From Gammaproteobacteria bacterium (GTDB lineage Bacteria > Pseudomonadota > Gammaproteobacteria > Pseudomonadales > Pseudohongiellaceae), in NCBI GenBank assembly GCA_021773355.1, contig JAJFKE010000010.1, positions 1-64,000 on the forward strand: a DNA stretch of 64,000 nt, written 5' to 3'. Each line of letters starts with the position of its first letter. The stretch's first letter is position 1. The position numbers were made by a program, and so were the translations under genes. Below the pieces are notes generated by a model, which was not told the DNA's origin, searched no databases, and worked only from the letters and a program-made list of their open reading frames with translations. Of this stretch, positions 25,752 through 34,583 are shown in pieces.

Positions 25752-26077
25752 GCTGCTGCTCTCCTGTAATAACTGCGCTGGTCAAGGAATTGGAGCATAG
25801 CCGATAAATAGGGGCTTGTTCAAATGCTGACGAACACGGATGCTTCTCAGTCAACAGCAGGCCTGGTGTTTGTAGTCGCCGTTTCCATACAATACGTGCC
25901 AGTGGTCGAAGTTTCGGAGGATGATATGGCTAGCCAGCAATCTGATGTTAATCAGTGGGTCCCTAGCTCTGTGAAATCGCAGGGTGACAGCGATTGAATT
26001 GCATGCCCTTGGGGTTTATTCTTTCTGCGAGTCTATAGCTCAATCCCTTGAATACCCAACAAGCCATGAGGTAAAGA
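25752..26077. other. Divergent intergenic region with a solo repeat end
   Basis: 326 bases between the ligase and dehalogenase genes; no gene seen. It must hold both promoters. Bases 25946-25966 match the right terminal repeat of the element at 33206-33371, listed separately. Confidence 0.4.
25946..25966 (+). repeat. Solo end of the TIR repeat family 1
   Basis: GTTAATCAGTGGGTCCCTAG here differs at one base from the right end of the repeat at 33206-33371. The expected partner end and the conserved interior are not found within the 200 bases to the left, so it is a decayed or recombined copy, or a coincidence. It is followed by TA, as at the 33.2-kb copy. Confidence 0.45.
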
Positions 26078-26956
26078 ATGATAAGCGCTGAAGAGCATCC
26101 GAAGAAAACTGTGACCGTAAAAGGGAAGACCATGAGCTATGTGGAAATGGGCGAGGGCGACCCTATTATCTTTCAGCACGGTAACCCGACATCGTCCTAT
26201 CTCTGGCGCAATGTCATGCCCCATCTGCAGGATCAGGGTCGCTGTATAGCCATCGACCTGATTGGCATGGGTGATTCCGATAAATTAGATGATTCGGATG
26301 CCGGTAGTTATACCTTTGTGCAGCACAGAGAATATTTGGACGGTGCCTTAGAGGCGCTCGGAGTTAGCAGTAATGTAACTTGGGTTATTCATGACTGGGG
26401 GTCTGCTTTGGGCTTCGACTGGGCTAATCGCCATCGTCATGCGGTCAAGGGGATCGCTTATATGGAAGGCATAGTTAGACCGGTAAGCTGGGACGATTGG
26501 CCAGAGGCGGCGCGGGGTGTATTTCAGGGGTTTCGCTCTGAAGCGGGTGAAGAAATGGTGCTTGAGAAGAACACCTTCTTGGAAAGGGTCTTGCCAGGCT
26601 CCATTCTCAGGGACCTCACGGAACAAGAGATGGCCGTTTATCGCCGTCCCTTTTTAAACAGCGGAGAAGATCGCAGGCCTACACTCACCTGGCCGCGTCA
26701 GATTCCCATCGACGGAGAGCCTGAAGAGGTGGTTAAAATAGTTCAAGACTACGCCGATTGGCTATCGCAGTCAGATTTGCCGAAATTATTTATCAATGCT
26801 GATCCAGGCGCTATATTGATTGGCCCACAACGTGAGTTTTGTCGCTCCTGGCCGAATCAGACCGAGATAACAGTTTCTGGAAACCATTTCCTGCAAGAGG
26901 ATTCTCCGGACGAGATTGGCCAGGCGATTGCAGATTGGCGAAAAACAATTTCCTAA
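26078..26956 (+). CDS. dhaA: Haloalkane dehalogenase (DhaA/LinB-like)
   Basis: A 292-residue alpha/beta hydrolase that hydrolyses carbon-halogen bonds to an alcohol plus halide. The complete HLD-II set is present: halide-binding Asn36 in [10 protein letters not shown] and Trp107, nucleophile Asp106 in HDWGSALGF, catalytic acid Glu130 in YMEGI, and base His270 in [10 protein letters not shown]. The length and numbering match DhaA/LinB closely. No signal peptide. The gene is divergent from the CoA ligase and followed by a secreted protein of unknown function. No haloalcohol or haloacid gene is nearby, so the natural substrate is unknown. Confidence 0.93.
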   Translation: MISAEEHPKKTVTVKGKTMSYVEMGEGDPIIFQHGNPTSSYLWRNVMPHLQDQGRCIAIDLIGMGDSDKLDDSDAGSYTFVQHREYLDGALEALGVSSNVTWVIHDWGSALGFDWANRHRHAVKGIAYMEGIVRPVSWDDWPEAARGVFQGFRSEAGEEMVLEKNTFLERVLPGSILRDLTEQEMAVYRRPFLNSGEDRRPTLTWPRQIPIDGEPEEVVKIVQDYADWLSQSDLPKLFINADPGAILIGPQREFCRSWPNQTEITVSGNHFLQEDSPDEIGQAIADWRKTIS

Positions 26957-26998
26957 TTAGGCAATCACAAAATTCATAACATTAATCAGGGGACTAGT

Positions 26999-27640
26999 TT
27001 GGTTAACACCTTCGGAAGGATAGGCAGGGCATATAAGCTAACGGTACTATTGCTTGGGGTATTGAATTGTGCCTTTGCGTTAGCCCAACAATCGAATAAT
27101 TCGAGTTTTAGTTCAACAAAGAATTTGGAAATGAGAACTCAGATAGTTGGGAGCTGGCTCATCAACGAGGATCTAAGTGACAACAGTGATGATCAAGTGG
27201 AAGCCGCTATCAAGGAAGGTGGAGGTAAAGTTCCCAGGCGTTGGTTCAGTAAGCGAGCAGAGGATTTCTATAGAGGTGGGCCGCAGGAGCAGGAGCTTTA
27301 TGATCGAATTTCTTATGATGATGTACTAAGTATCGAATACACAGAGCCGGAGTTTACATTTACCTATGCCGATAACTACCAACGTGTATTTCATTCCGAT
27401 GGTCGTAGGCGTAGAACTACGGCCAATGATTTCTATGCCGAAGGCGGGGCAGATTTTTCATTTGCAAACTGGGATCAGGGTGCGTTAATAGTCGAAGCGC
27501 GGCCGCGAGATGGTGGTTTTACACTGGAAACTTATACGCTGGAGGCCGAAGGAAATCGACTGAGAGTTGAGATGACTATTGAGCCGGCTTCTTTTCGCGC
27601 CACCATAAACTTGGTACGAGTTTACGATCGCGCTAATTGA
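26999..27640 (+). CDS. Secreted hypothetical protein
   Basis: A 213-residue protein with an N-terminal signal peptide ending CAFALAQQ. The start is TTG at 26999, chosen because CAGGGG lies about 8 bases upstream and the signal peptide requires it; the first in-frame ATG (27131) would remove it. The mature part has Trp/Tyr-rich beta strands (VGSWLINEDLSDN, YADNYQRVFHSDGRRRR, LETYTLEAEGNRLRVEMTI), a lipocalin-like layout seen in uncharacterised envelope proteins. I do not recognise a family. It may be co-transcribed with the dehalogenase (42-base gap). Its 3' end overlaps the convergent isomerase gene by 19 bases. Confidence 0.75.
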   Translation: MVNTFGRIGRAYKLTVLLLGVLNCAFALAQQSNNSSFSSTKNLEMRTQIVGSWLINEDLSDNSDDQVEAAIKEGGGKVPRRWFSKRAEDFYRGGPQEQELYDRISYDDVLSIEYTEPEFTFTYADNYQRVFHSDGRRRRTTANDFYAEGGADFSFANWDQGALIVEARPRDGGFTLETYTLEAEGNRLRVEMTIEPASFRATINLVRVYDRAN

Positions 27641-28239
27641 GCGACTATTTCATCCTCTACATCTCTTAATTTATCTTTGCCGAAAAATATTTCGTCGCCA
27701 ACAAAGAATGTCGGCGATCCGAAAGTACCTCTGGCTACAGACGCTTCAGTATTTTCTATTAATTTCTGTTTGATAGCAGGGTCAGTGCTGCCGGCTATAA
27801 TTTCATCCGCCGCCAGTCCAGCATCAGTCAATGCGCCGTGTATTACATCTGGGTCAGCCATGTCCATTTCTTGTTCCCACATACTCCGATACATGGCTTC
27901 AATATACTGAGCACCGATTCCCTTTTCAATTGCGTAAATAGCGCCGCGCATGATGTGTAGGGTATTGACCGGAAAGTGAGGGTTGAAGCGAAATTTCTCA
28001 AGGCTGTGTTTTTCGATAAAACGTTTTGTTTCTAAGGCATTATATTCCGCTTTGTTCCTGATTCCGGCAAGGGCTTCCATCGGAGATTTATTATTGATCG
28101 CCTTGAATACACCGCCTAACAATATGGGAAAATATTCAAAGGAAACTCCCGTACGTTGTTCAATTTCTGGTATAACCCTGTGTGAGTAATAGGTATTGGG
28201 GCTGCCGAAATCAAAATGGAATTCTACTTTAGCAGTCAT
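27622..28239 (-). CDS. 2-hydroxychromene-2-carboxylate isomerase/DsbA-like
   Basis: A 205-residue kappa-class glutathione transferase-like thioredoxin-fold protein. The N-terminus KVEFHFDFGSPNTYYSHRVIPEI carries the Ser (no CxxC) typical of HCCA isomerases (NahD group), and GTFGSPTFFVGDEIFFGKDKL is the conserved cis-Pro strand with the C-terminal helix. In naphthalene degraders it isomerises a ring-cleavage product; here no naphthalene genes are present, so the substrate is unknown. The gene is followed downstream by nothing on its strand and lies 27 bases after the SDR gene, likely as one transcript. Confidence 0.87.
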   Translation of the reverse strand: MTAKVEFHFDFGSPNTYYSHRVIPEIEQRTGVSFEYFPILLGGVFKAINNKSPMEALAGIRNKAEYNALETKRFIEKHSLEKFRFNPHFPVNTLHIMRGAIYAIEKGIGAQYIEAMYRSMWEQEMDMADPDVIHGALTDAGLAADEIIAGSTDPAIKQKLIENTEASVARGTFGSPTFFVGDEIFFGKDKLRDVEDEIVAQLARS

Positions 28240-28266
28240 GAGTATCCCTTGTTCAAATTTAGAATC

Positions 28267-29007
28267 TTAGAATTTTTCAGCGAATGGTCTTATATCCATT
28301 TCGTGAGTCCATGCATCTCGGCTTTGATTGTGTAGCATCCAATAAGTGTCGGCGACGGACTTAGGGTTCATCAAAGTATCGGCAGAGAGCTCATCTGGGT
28401 TGATACCACGATCTAAAAACCGTTCCCGTACGAATGCGGTGTCCACTCCGGAATCAATGATTAGGTGGGCAACATGAATATTTTCCGGGCCTAGTTCTCT
28501 AGCCATGCTTTGAGCCAGCGCACGCAGACCGAATTTGGCGCTGGCGAAGGCTGCAAAACCGCTGCCTCCGCGAATACTGGCAGTGGCGCCGGTGAAGAAG
28601 ATGGAGCCTCTCTTGCGAGGCAGCATATACTTTGTTGCTTCTCGCCCGGTTAAAAAGCCACTAAGGCAGGCCATCTTCCAAACCTTATAAAAAACTCTTT
28701 CCGTTGTTTCCAGAATAGGAAAATTCACGTTGCCGCCGGCATTTGAAATCACGACCTCGATTGGGCCTATCTCATTTTCTATGGCCGCAAAACGCTGTTC
28801 TATTTGCGCTTCTTCGCGAGCATCCAGGGTGTAGCTATAAGCCTGACCTCCGGCTTCAATTATTTCCTTGACGAGAGCATCATTTTTTTCGCTATTTCTT
28901 CGGCCAAGACATACGCTATAGCCGCCGCTGGCAAATCGGCGTGCTATTGCCGCTCCGATATAATCTCCGGCGCCGACGATTATGCAAACTGGTTTCGGCT
29001 TATTCAT
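28267..29007 (-). CDS. SDR-family oxidoreductase with Phe for catalytic Tyr
   Basis: A 246-residue Rossmann protein of the short-chain dehydrogenase superfamily, with VGAGDYIGAAIARRF (11-25), SNAGGN (89-94), FTGATASIRGGSGF and a FASAK box at 154-158. The active-site Tyr of the YxxxK motif is Phe154. This belongs to an SDR branch where that change is recurrent, so either a different acid is used or it is not a classical dehydrogenase. The GAGDYIG cofactor loop fits NAD(P). It precedes the HCCA-isomerase-like gene in a likely operon; the methyltransferase remnant lies upstream. Confidence 0.85.
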   Translation of the reverse strand: MNKPKPVCIIVGAGDYIGAAIARRFASGGYSVCLGRRNSEKNDALVKEIIEAGGQAYSYTLDAREEAQIEQRFAAIENEIGPIEVVISNAGGNVNFPILETTERVFYKVWKMACLSGFLTGREATKYMLPRKRGSIFFTGATASIRGGSGFAAFASAKFGLRALAQSMARELGPENIHVAHLIIDSGVDTAFVRERFLDRGINPDELSADTLMNPKSVADTYWMLHNQSRDAWTHEMDIRPFAEKF

Positions 29008-29073
29008 GGTAGATGTAATTCCCGAACTAATTGTTTCAACTAGGTGCTTGTTAGTGTTGCTTAGAGCTGCAAA

Positions 29074-29912
29074 TCACATTGGCTTAACAAATTTCAGAGT
29101 CATGCGATCACTCTCGCCAATGGCCGCGTACTTGGCTCTTTCTTCGTCGCCTAGTCTATAATTAGGAGGCAATGTCCAAACACCACTAGGGTGTTCAGCC
29201 GGATCTTTGCTATTTGCGTTTAATTCACTCTTCTCGACAAATTCAAAACCTGCTGCAGCGGCGACTTCTATGACATAAGCCTCTGTTACATAACCGGATG
29301 TGCGCATTACTTCCATCCCCGCTTCTGGCTTCGCTCGGTGCTCAACGATGCCCAACACACCACCGGGTTTAAGGGCTTTGTAAAAGGAGGCAAAGAATTC
29401 ATGTTCCTGACCCGCCATAATCCAGTTGTGCACATTTCGAAAAGTCAGAGCCATGTCTGCCGATTCCGGTGGTGCGATGGCTACTTCATGTGGAGGGTCC
29501 CCAGATGTCTTACAGTGACTTTACCGTAAAGGTCTGGTTGCGCCGTAATCTTCTCCTCGAAATTTCTTAAATTGGGTGCCATCTAGGAAAGCGACGCATT
29601 CGGCGAGAAATGTGCCGCGTAGTACTTGCCGTGGTCGCGAACATAGGGTGCGATTATTTCTGTATACCAGCCGGTTGAAGGCAGAATTTCAATCACTGTC
29701 ATATTAGGTTCAAGCCCAAAAAACTCCAACGTTTCTACCGGGTGTCGAAATTCGTTTCGTGCAATATTGGTCTCGCTTCTATGGCTGGGGGTTGACCATT
29801 GTTCGAGAGTCTGCATAGCCGCCCCCGCGTGGTGATCGGCCTGAGAAAGCTGGGTAATACTAAACACAATGGCTGCGCATAGAATTCTTAGCAATGACTT
29901 ATGAGATTTCAT
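29074..29912 (-). pseudogene. SAM-dependent methyltransferase (COG4798-like), two lesions
   Basis: Three fragments in order form one protein. The N-terminal part has a signal peptide (ITQLSQADHHA), then RHPVETLEFFGLEPNMTVIEILPSTGWYTEI, the SAM-binding block. It stops at an in-frame TAG (29583-29585). The following MAPNLRNFEEKITAQPDLYGKV continues in the same frame, then a one-base loss in a C4 run (29499-29502) shifts it. The last part (LTFRNVHNWIMAGQ, GGVLGIVEHRA) reads in the third frame to 29074. Two independent lesions argue against sequencing error. Confidence 0.85.
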
Positions 29913-30154
29913 TATTGATTTCCTTTGATTGCTGTTTATTCAGTTTCGCAATTTTTGAAGTGGCAGGTGCTTGGACGTCGATTCTTGCATGAAACAGTGA
30001 AGCAGGCCAATGTTATTGGGCCTTGCTGCCTACTGCTGTGACCCTACGACAAGCCTGGGCTTTCTGATAGTTAGTTTCCGCGGTGCAGGGAAGTAGGGTA
30101 GGCTTGCTAACCCAAGCAGGCTCGATCAATACACTTCTCCCAACGGGGCGACGA

Positions 30155-30553
30155 GTGACGAATTCCGTTTTTTGTGCAGAAATGCAAGTGCGTGACTATG
30201 AATGCGATCTGCAAGGTATCGTTAATAATGCCGTGTATCAGAATTATCTGGAGCACGCTAGACACGAATTTTTGTTGAGCAGAGGACTGAACTTTGCCCA
30301 GTTAACAGCGCTTGGCGTAATCATCGTAGTTATTCGTGCAGAGCTTGATTACAAGCAGGCCTTGCGACCAGGAGATTATTTTACGGTGAGTGTTAAGGTC
30401 AGGCAGCAGGGACGTTTGAAAATAGTGTTTGAACAAGAAATCAGAAAGACCGGTTCCAATGAATTGATGCTAGAAGCGCGAATTACAGGTGTTTCCCTAA
30501 AGGACGGGAAACGCCCTTACTTTCCAGAAGAATTGCGCAGCCTGCTATTTTGA
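30155..30553 (+). CDS. Acyl-CoA thioesterase (YbgC/4HBT hotdog family)
   Basis: A 132-residue hotdog-fold thioesterase. The pattern MQVRDYECDLQGIVNNAVYQNYLEHARHEFL has the Asp/His-region signature of the YbgC/FcbC group (D-x-Q-G-x-V-x-x-x-x-Y) and the strand VVIRAELDYKQALRPGD. It hydrolyses acyl-CoA, chain length unknown. The GTG at 30155 (MTNSVFCAEMQVRD) is preferred: the frame extends 24 codons further up but that part has no family similarity. It is convergent with a possible small RNA. Confidence 0.82.
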   Translation: MTNSVFCAEMQVRDYECDLQGIVNNAVYQNYLEHARHEFLLSRGLNFAQLTALGVIIVVIRAELDYKQALRPGDYFTVSVKVRQQGRLKIVFEQEIRKTGSNELMLEARITGVSLKDGKRPYFPEELRSLLF

Positions 30554-30600
30554 TGTCTGCCAGCTGGCGTAATTATCAGCCCTGGGTGAGATCCCTACAC

Positions 30601-30630
30601 AAAAAAAAGCCCCCGAGGGAGCGGAGGCTT
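30601..30630 (-). terminator. Intrinsic terminator on the minus strand
   Basis: Minus-strand AAGCCTCCG...CGGGGGCTT, a bulged GC-rich stem around a short loop, is followed by an eight-T run (A8 at 30601-30608 on the plus strand). It may also stop transcription toward the convergent thioesterase gene. Confidence 0.6.
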
Positions 30631-30790
30631 GAAGGGTAATTATGAATTGCATGCGCAGAAACATGACAATTCATCATAAGGGAACAGGAAGACCGTATTT
30701 TTATTTCATTCGCCCGGAAATTTGTTTTAAGAGTATTTAATGAGTAGCCTGGCCCGGTCTGGGCGCATGCCGTCGAAAGCAGCAAACCCG
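30601..30790 (-). ncRNA. Possible small RNA or leader transcript (minus strand)
   Basis: On the minus strand a hairpin (30642-30649 with 30667-30674, ATGAATTG/CAATTCAT) is followed 11 bases later by an intrinsic terminator (30601-30630). No minus-strand gene lies upstream as far as 33377 and none downstream before the methyltransferase remnant, so the terminator has no protein-coding client. A short peptide frame MMNCHVSAHAIHNY runs into it, reminiscent of attenuator leaders. The 5' end is a guess. Confidence 0.3.
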
Positions 30791-30867
30791 CGTAAGATCC
30801 CTACTCAATTGGGATATTCAAAATAAAGAGCCGCCAAATAAACTGAGAGAGCTGGAAAAGAAACTGT

Positions 30868-33201
30868 ATGACCGATCTTGCCAAAAATGAAATTGAAACC
30901 GAATTACGGGATCTAGAGCACGCCAAACAAGGTAGTTATGACAAGCGTACAGAACATTTGGATGAGAGAGGCAGGGCTCTGTTCATCAATCGCCTGATTC
31001 GTGAAGATTCTCCCTACCTGTTGCAACACGCTCATAATCCAGTCAATTGGTTTCCCTGGGGCAGCGAGGCCTTCGCGCAGGCAAAGGCAGAAAATAAACC
31101 GCTATTTCTCTCTATAGGTTACTCAACCTGCCATTGGTGTCATGTCATGGAAATTGAGAGCTTTGACAACATAGAAGTTGCCGGGGTGCTCAACAAGGAT
31201 TTTATTTGCATCAAAATGGATAGAGAACAATACCCTGACGTTGACGAAATCTATATGACCGGCGTGCAGCTGGTATCGGGTCAGGGTGGTTGGCCCATGT
31301 CCAGTTTTTTATTGTCCGACGGCAAACCCTTTTTTGGGGCTACCTATTTTCCCGCGGCTTCTTTCATATCCCTGCTGAAGCAAATATCACAAGCCTGGAT
31401 TGAGAAACACGACGAGCTAACATCAAGTGCCAAGCAAATAGCAGAAGCCATCGATCGTATACTAAGTGACCGCAAGCAGGCCTCTTCGCTGCAAGAAGAT
31501 ATTGTAGAGGATACGATTGAAGCCCTGCTTCAGCGCGAGGATCGCAGCTTCGGTGGCCTATCAGGCGAACCCAAATTCCCTCAGGAACCGTTGCTACTAT
31601 TGTTGCTGGATCATGTTCGAAGACAGCGCGATGAAAAGGCGATGGGCTTCGTGGATCGAGCGCTGGAAGGAATGGGTCGCGGTGGTATTTACGATCAAAT
31701 TGCGGGGGGCTTTCATCGTTATAGTGTAGACGCCCAGTGGTTGGTGCCTCATTTCGAAAAAATGCTCTACAACCAATCGCAATTGGCATTGATTTACCTG
31801 GAAGCCTACGAATTAACCGGTAATGTTTTCTTCAGACGAATCAGTGAACAAATATTGCATTATGTGCAACGCGATATGCAGCTGCCAGAGGGGGGGTTTT
31901 ACTCGGCAACCGACGCCGATAGTGAGGGGGAAGAGGGTACTTTTTTTACCTGGAGCATAAACGAACTTAGGCAGGCATTGCCGCCAGCGGATTTCGAATT
32001 TGTTCGCTTACTCTATGGGCCAAGCGAATTCGGAAATTTCGAGGGCTCGAATATACTGAATCTTTCCAAGTCATTGATGCAGTTCGCTGAGGAGTCAGCT
32101 GATCCTGATTTCTACCAAAAGCTCGATCGCATTCTGCATCGCCTGTATGCAGTCAGAGAGAAGCGGATTCATCCACTAAGAGATGACAAGCTCATCGTGG
32201 CCTGGACTGCGGCCATGATTACCAGCTTTACCAAGGCTGCCTATACGCTAAATAGTGAAGCCTATTTGGCCACCGCAGAAAAAGCTGCAAATTTTATTTG
32301 GAATTCGAATGTAAATGAAAATGGTATGTTGCAGCGAATATACCTTGACGGGGCTGTATCCATAACTGGTCAGTTGGAAGACTATGCCAATTTCGCTCAA
32401 GCACTGATAGTCCTGTTCGACGTGACAGACAAAGCTGAATACTTGCAGCAAGCAAATAAGGTGATGTGTGTGGCGGTAGAAGAATTTTGGGACACGGAAC
32501 ATGGAGGATTTTTCCTTGGCCCCGAACAGCAGACCGGACCGCAACTTACTCGGTCTCGAAATGCCAGTGATGGTGCCAGCCTTTCACCGGTGGCGACGGC
32601 TTTTCAATGTTTGCTTCAGCTGCATCGACGCAGTGCGTTGCTGTCAGATGACTTTGGGAAAAGTGGCTTGCAGCTAGGGGAGAAGATCGATAGTGGGATA
32701 GCCTCTTTATTGGGTCATATTAACGACAATCCTCTGAGCCATCCTGGCATGCTCAGAGTTATGACCGACCTGAATCAGGGAAGCAGAGACCCGATACAGT
32801 GGCTGGATGCTGGCACAGCCAAACTTAGCTATAGAAGTAGGCGCGGGGAAGAAAACCATGAAATAGAAATTGAAATCGATGTTGTTCTTCAGCCTGGTTG
32901 GCATATTAGCGCGCCAAACAAAGCAGCGGAGAGCGTTTATCCCTTACAAGTTTCTCTGCCCGAATCTGAATCTTATTGGACACTCGCCAAGTGTGAGCTT
33001 CCTCCGGCAGACGGGGAGTTAACTTTGAAAGGGGTGGGTAGCATCGCCATCTACGAGAACAGCTTTAACATTAACTTGGTTCTGCAACGCACTTCCTTGT
33101 CTATCGATAGCTTGTCCTATTCAGCAGAATTACAAATCAAATTACAGTTGTGTAGCCAGGAACAATGCCAATTACCGCAAACTGTTCTGTTCAGAGTGTA
33201 G
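30868..33201 (+). CDS. SPATA20/DUF255 thioredoxin-domain protein fused to a DsbD-alpha-like domain
   Basis: A 777-residue protein. Residues 40-190 are a DUF255 thioredoxin-like domain with the redox pair Cys88-x2-Cys91 in [10 protein letters not shown] and the family tags [19 protein letters not shown] and GGWPMSSFL. Residues 190-640 form the all-alpha six-hairpin (glycosidase-like) toroid of the YyaL/SPATA20 family. The last about 110 residues ([14 protein letters not shown] to [12 protein letters not shown]) resemble the N-terminal domain of DsbD, with a paired Cys. No signal peptide is seen although DsbD-alpha is normally periplasmic. Function: likely thiol redox or aldose-linked, unresolved. 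The C-terminal fusion is unusual. Confidence 0.87.
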   Translation: MTDLAKNEIETELRDLEHAKQGSYDKRTEHLDERGRALFINRLIREDSPYLLQHAHNPVNWFPWGSEAFAQAKAENKPLFLSIGYSTCHWCHVMEIESFDNIEVAGVLNKDFICIKMDREQYPDVDEIYMTGVQLVSGQGGWPMSSFLLSDGKPFFGATYFPAASFISLLKQISQAWIEKHDELTSSAKQIAEAIDRILSDRKQASSLQEDIVEDTIEALLQREDRSFGGLSGEPKFPQEPLLLLLLDHVRRQRDEKAMGFVDRALEGMGRGGIYDQIAGGFHRYSVDAQWLVPHFEKMLYNQSQLALIYLEAYELTGNVFFRRISEQILHYVQRDMQLPEGGFYSATDADSEGEEGTFFTWSINELRQALPPADFEFVRLLYGPSEFGNFEGSNILNLSKSLMQFAEESADPDFYQKLDRILHRLYAVREKRIHPLRDDKLIVAWTAAMITSFTKAAYTLNSEAYLATAEKAANFIWNSNVNENGMLQRIYLDGAVSITGQLEDYANFAQALIVLFDVTDKAEYLQQANKVMCVAVEEFWDTEHGGFFLGPEQQTGPQLTRSRNASDGASLSPVATAFQCLLQLHRRSALLSDDFGKSGLQLGEKIDSGIASLLGHINDNPLSHPGMLRVMTDLNQGSRDPIQWLDAGTAKLSYRSRRGEENHEIEIEIDVVLQPGWHISAPNKAAESVYPLQVSLPESESYWTLAKCELPPADGELTLKGVGSIAIYENSFNINLVLQRTSLSIDSLSYSAELQIKLQLCSQEQCQLPQTVLFRV

Positions 33202-33205
33202 TCTA

Positions 33206-33371
33206 GGGGCCCGCTGATTAACTCCAAACCAAATGCCCCGAAAGGGCGCGGCCTGATACGCCCATCTTCGTCGCTGCCGTTGTTGCTAAGGGAGTGACCA
33301 TTAGCGGCAAACGGCGTCTAGAATCTGTACACTTCAGGTCACGCAAATTTGGAGTTAATCAGCGGGTCCCT
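33206..33371. repeat. MITE-like TIR repeat, family 1, short copy
   Basis: Ends GGGGCCCGCTGATTAACTCC (33206-33225) and its near-perfect inverse (33348-33371) form a terminal inverted repeat of about 23 bases. The 55-134 bp interior is almost identical to that of 54556-54813 but lacks about 92 internal bases. The interior can fold into long hairpins (GGGCGC...GCGCCC; CGGCAAACGG with its partner). It is flanked by TA on both sides, as for Tc1/mariner-IS630 insertions. It fills the whole gap between two convergent genes. Confidence 0.85.
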
Positions 33372-33376
33372 AGTAT

Positions 33377-34537
33377 TTACCGTGGCAATTGATTTGTCGC
33401 AGCCCTGAATTTAGCCTCGGGAAATTCTGAAGCCAGTGAGCTGCTAAGTTGCCGATAGGCATCTTGCTGTCGAGCAGGGTCTGCATCGAATACATAGTCG
33501 AAAAAGGAGAGCACGGCGATGTTTGTAATCATATGCTGACGTCCTGGATGCAAAGCCTTTTCTGTTGGCATGGTTGCGCACACCGCAGGAATATCGGGGT
33601 CCAAAACGATGCCATCTGCCTCAGTGCCCAAGGGAATAAGCGCTGCGTTGGGATCTTCGTCTAAACTGGACAGCACGGCCGTGCAACCAAGACTGTCTGG
33701 ATGATTCATGAAGCGCAACAAGGGTTCTGCGATAGCAGAAAAGCCTAAATGTGTGCCGCCACTAATTTCCACCAAAACACTATTGCGAACTCGTTCGGGA
33801 ATGACAACCGCATTAGCATCGAAATCGATCAGTGCGTCCAGAGTGCCGGCAATCATCATAAAAGGTATCGCGGTAGACTCATAAAATTTGCTCACCAGAC
33901 CCGCCGACGGCCCGGCTATTGAAACGGCTGCTTTGATTCTCTCGTCGCGTAGTCGAGGGTGGAAAGTAGCCAAACTGGTAGTCAAACCTCCCAAAGAATA
34001 GCCCATTAAGCCAATACGAGATGCATCGATATTGCCTGCAAAGGGTTTTTCACCGCCCGAAAGATTCAGCACGGAATCGATCAGAAAGCTGACGTCGGTC
34101 GGTTGGTTAACAAGATCGTTGGCGTTCGGCCCGCCTGCAGTAGCTCCAGAAGTCAGCGGAAAGTTCGCCGCCGCAACAACATAGCCGTAACTGGCCAAAT
34201 GTTGAGCCACATAGGCCAAGTCGCTCCGCTCGGAGACGAAGCCGTGGCTGTGCAGTACCAGTGGATAGTTTCCTTCGCCGTCCTCAGGATACCAAATGCT
34301 GGTTGCAAATGTCCTGCTGGCAATGCTGGGGGCTTCGTTATTAGCGGTAGTTCCTCTGCTTTCATCGACGAAGACTGTGTCGGCTACGCCGACAGAGAAT
34401 GGTCCAGGTCGTAGCCACTGTGCACTATTAGAATCTTCGGGCAAGGACTCAGGCATGGTTAACAGATAAGCAGATATGAGCACAAGCACAAGCAAAGCGG
34501 AAAAACCAGCAATAGCTAAACCGATCTTACGTAACAT
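33377..34537 (-). CDS. Alpha/beta hydrolase, PAF-acetylhydrolase-like
   Basis: A 386-residue membrane-anchored or exported hydrolase (hydrophobic segment residues 5-27). The fold is alpha/beta hydrolase with HSHGFVSERSD (oxyanion), nucleophile Ser in GYSLGGLTT, an Asp after the next strand (GTLDALID) and His in SGGTHLGF. The closest type is the plasma PAF-acetylhydrolase/dienelactone-like group that acts on lipid esters, but the substrate is unknown. It ends just 5 bases from the repeat element. The two cysteines near the end (DSLGCTA and AVCATM) may form a disulfide. Confidence 0.85.
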   Translation of the reverse strand: MLRKIGLAIAGFSALLVLVLISAYLLTMPESLPEDSNSAQWLRPGPFSVGVADTVFVDESRGTTANNEAPSIASRTFATSIWYPEDGEGNYPLVLHSHGFVSERSDLAYVAQHLASYGYVVAAANFPLTSGATAGGPNANDLVNQPTDVSFLIDSVLNLSGGEKPFAGNIDASRIGLMGYSLGGLTTSLATFHPRLRDERIKAAVSIAGPSAGLVSKFYESTAIPFMMIAGTLDALIDFDANAVVIPERVRNSVLVEISGGTHLGFSAIAEPLLRFMNHPDSLGCTAVLSSLDEDPNAALIPLGTEADGIVLDPDIPAVCATMPTEKALHPGRQHMITNIAVLSFFDYVFDADPARQQDAYRQLSSSLASEFPEAKFRAATNQLPR

Positions 34538-34583
34538 AATTACTCCGATAATATTCTCATTGCATTACGATAATATTTAAAAT

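Noticed and set aside
26980-27000. ATTAATCAGGGGACTAG resembling the family 1 repeat end
   Set aside because: Only part of the motif matches and it coincides with the ribosome site of the gene at 26999.
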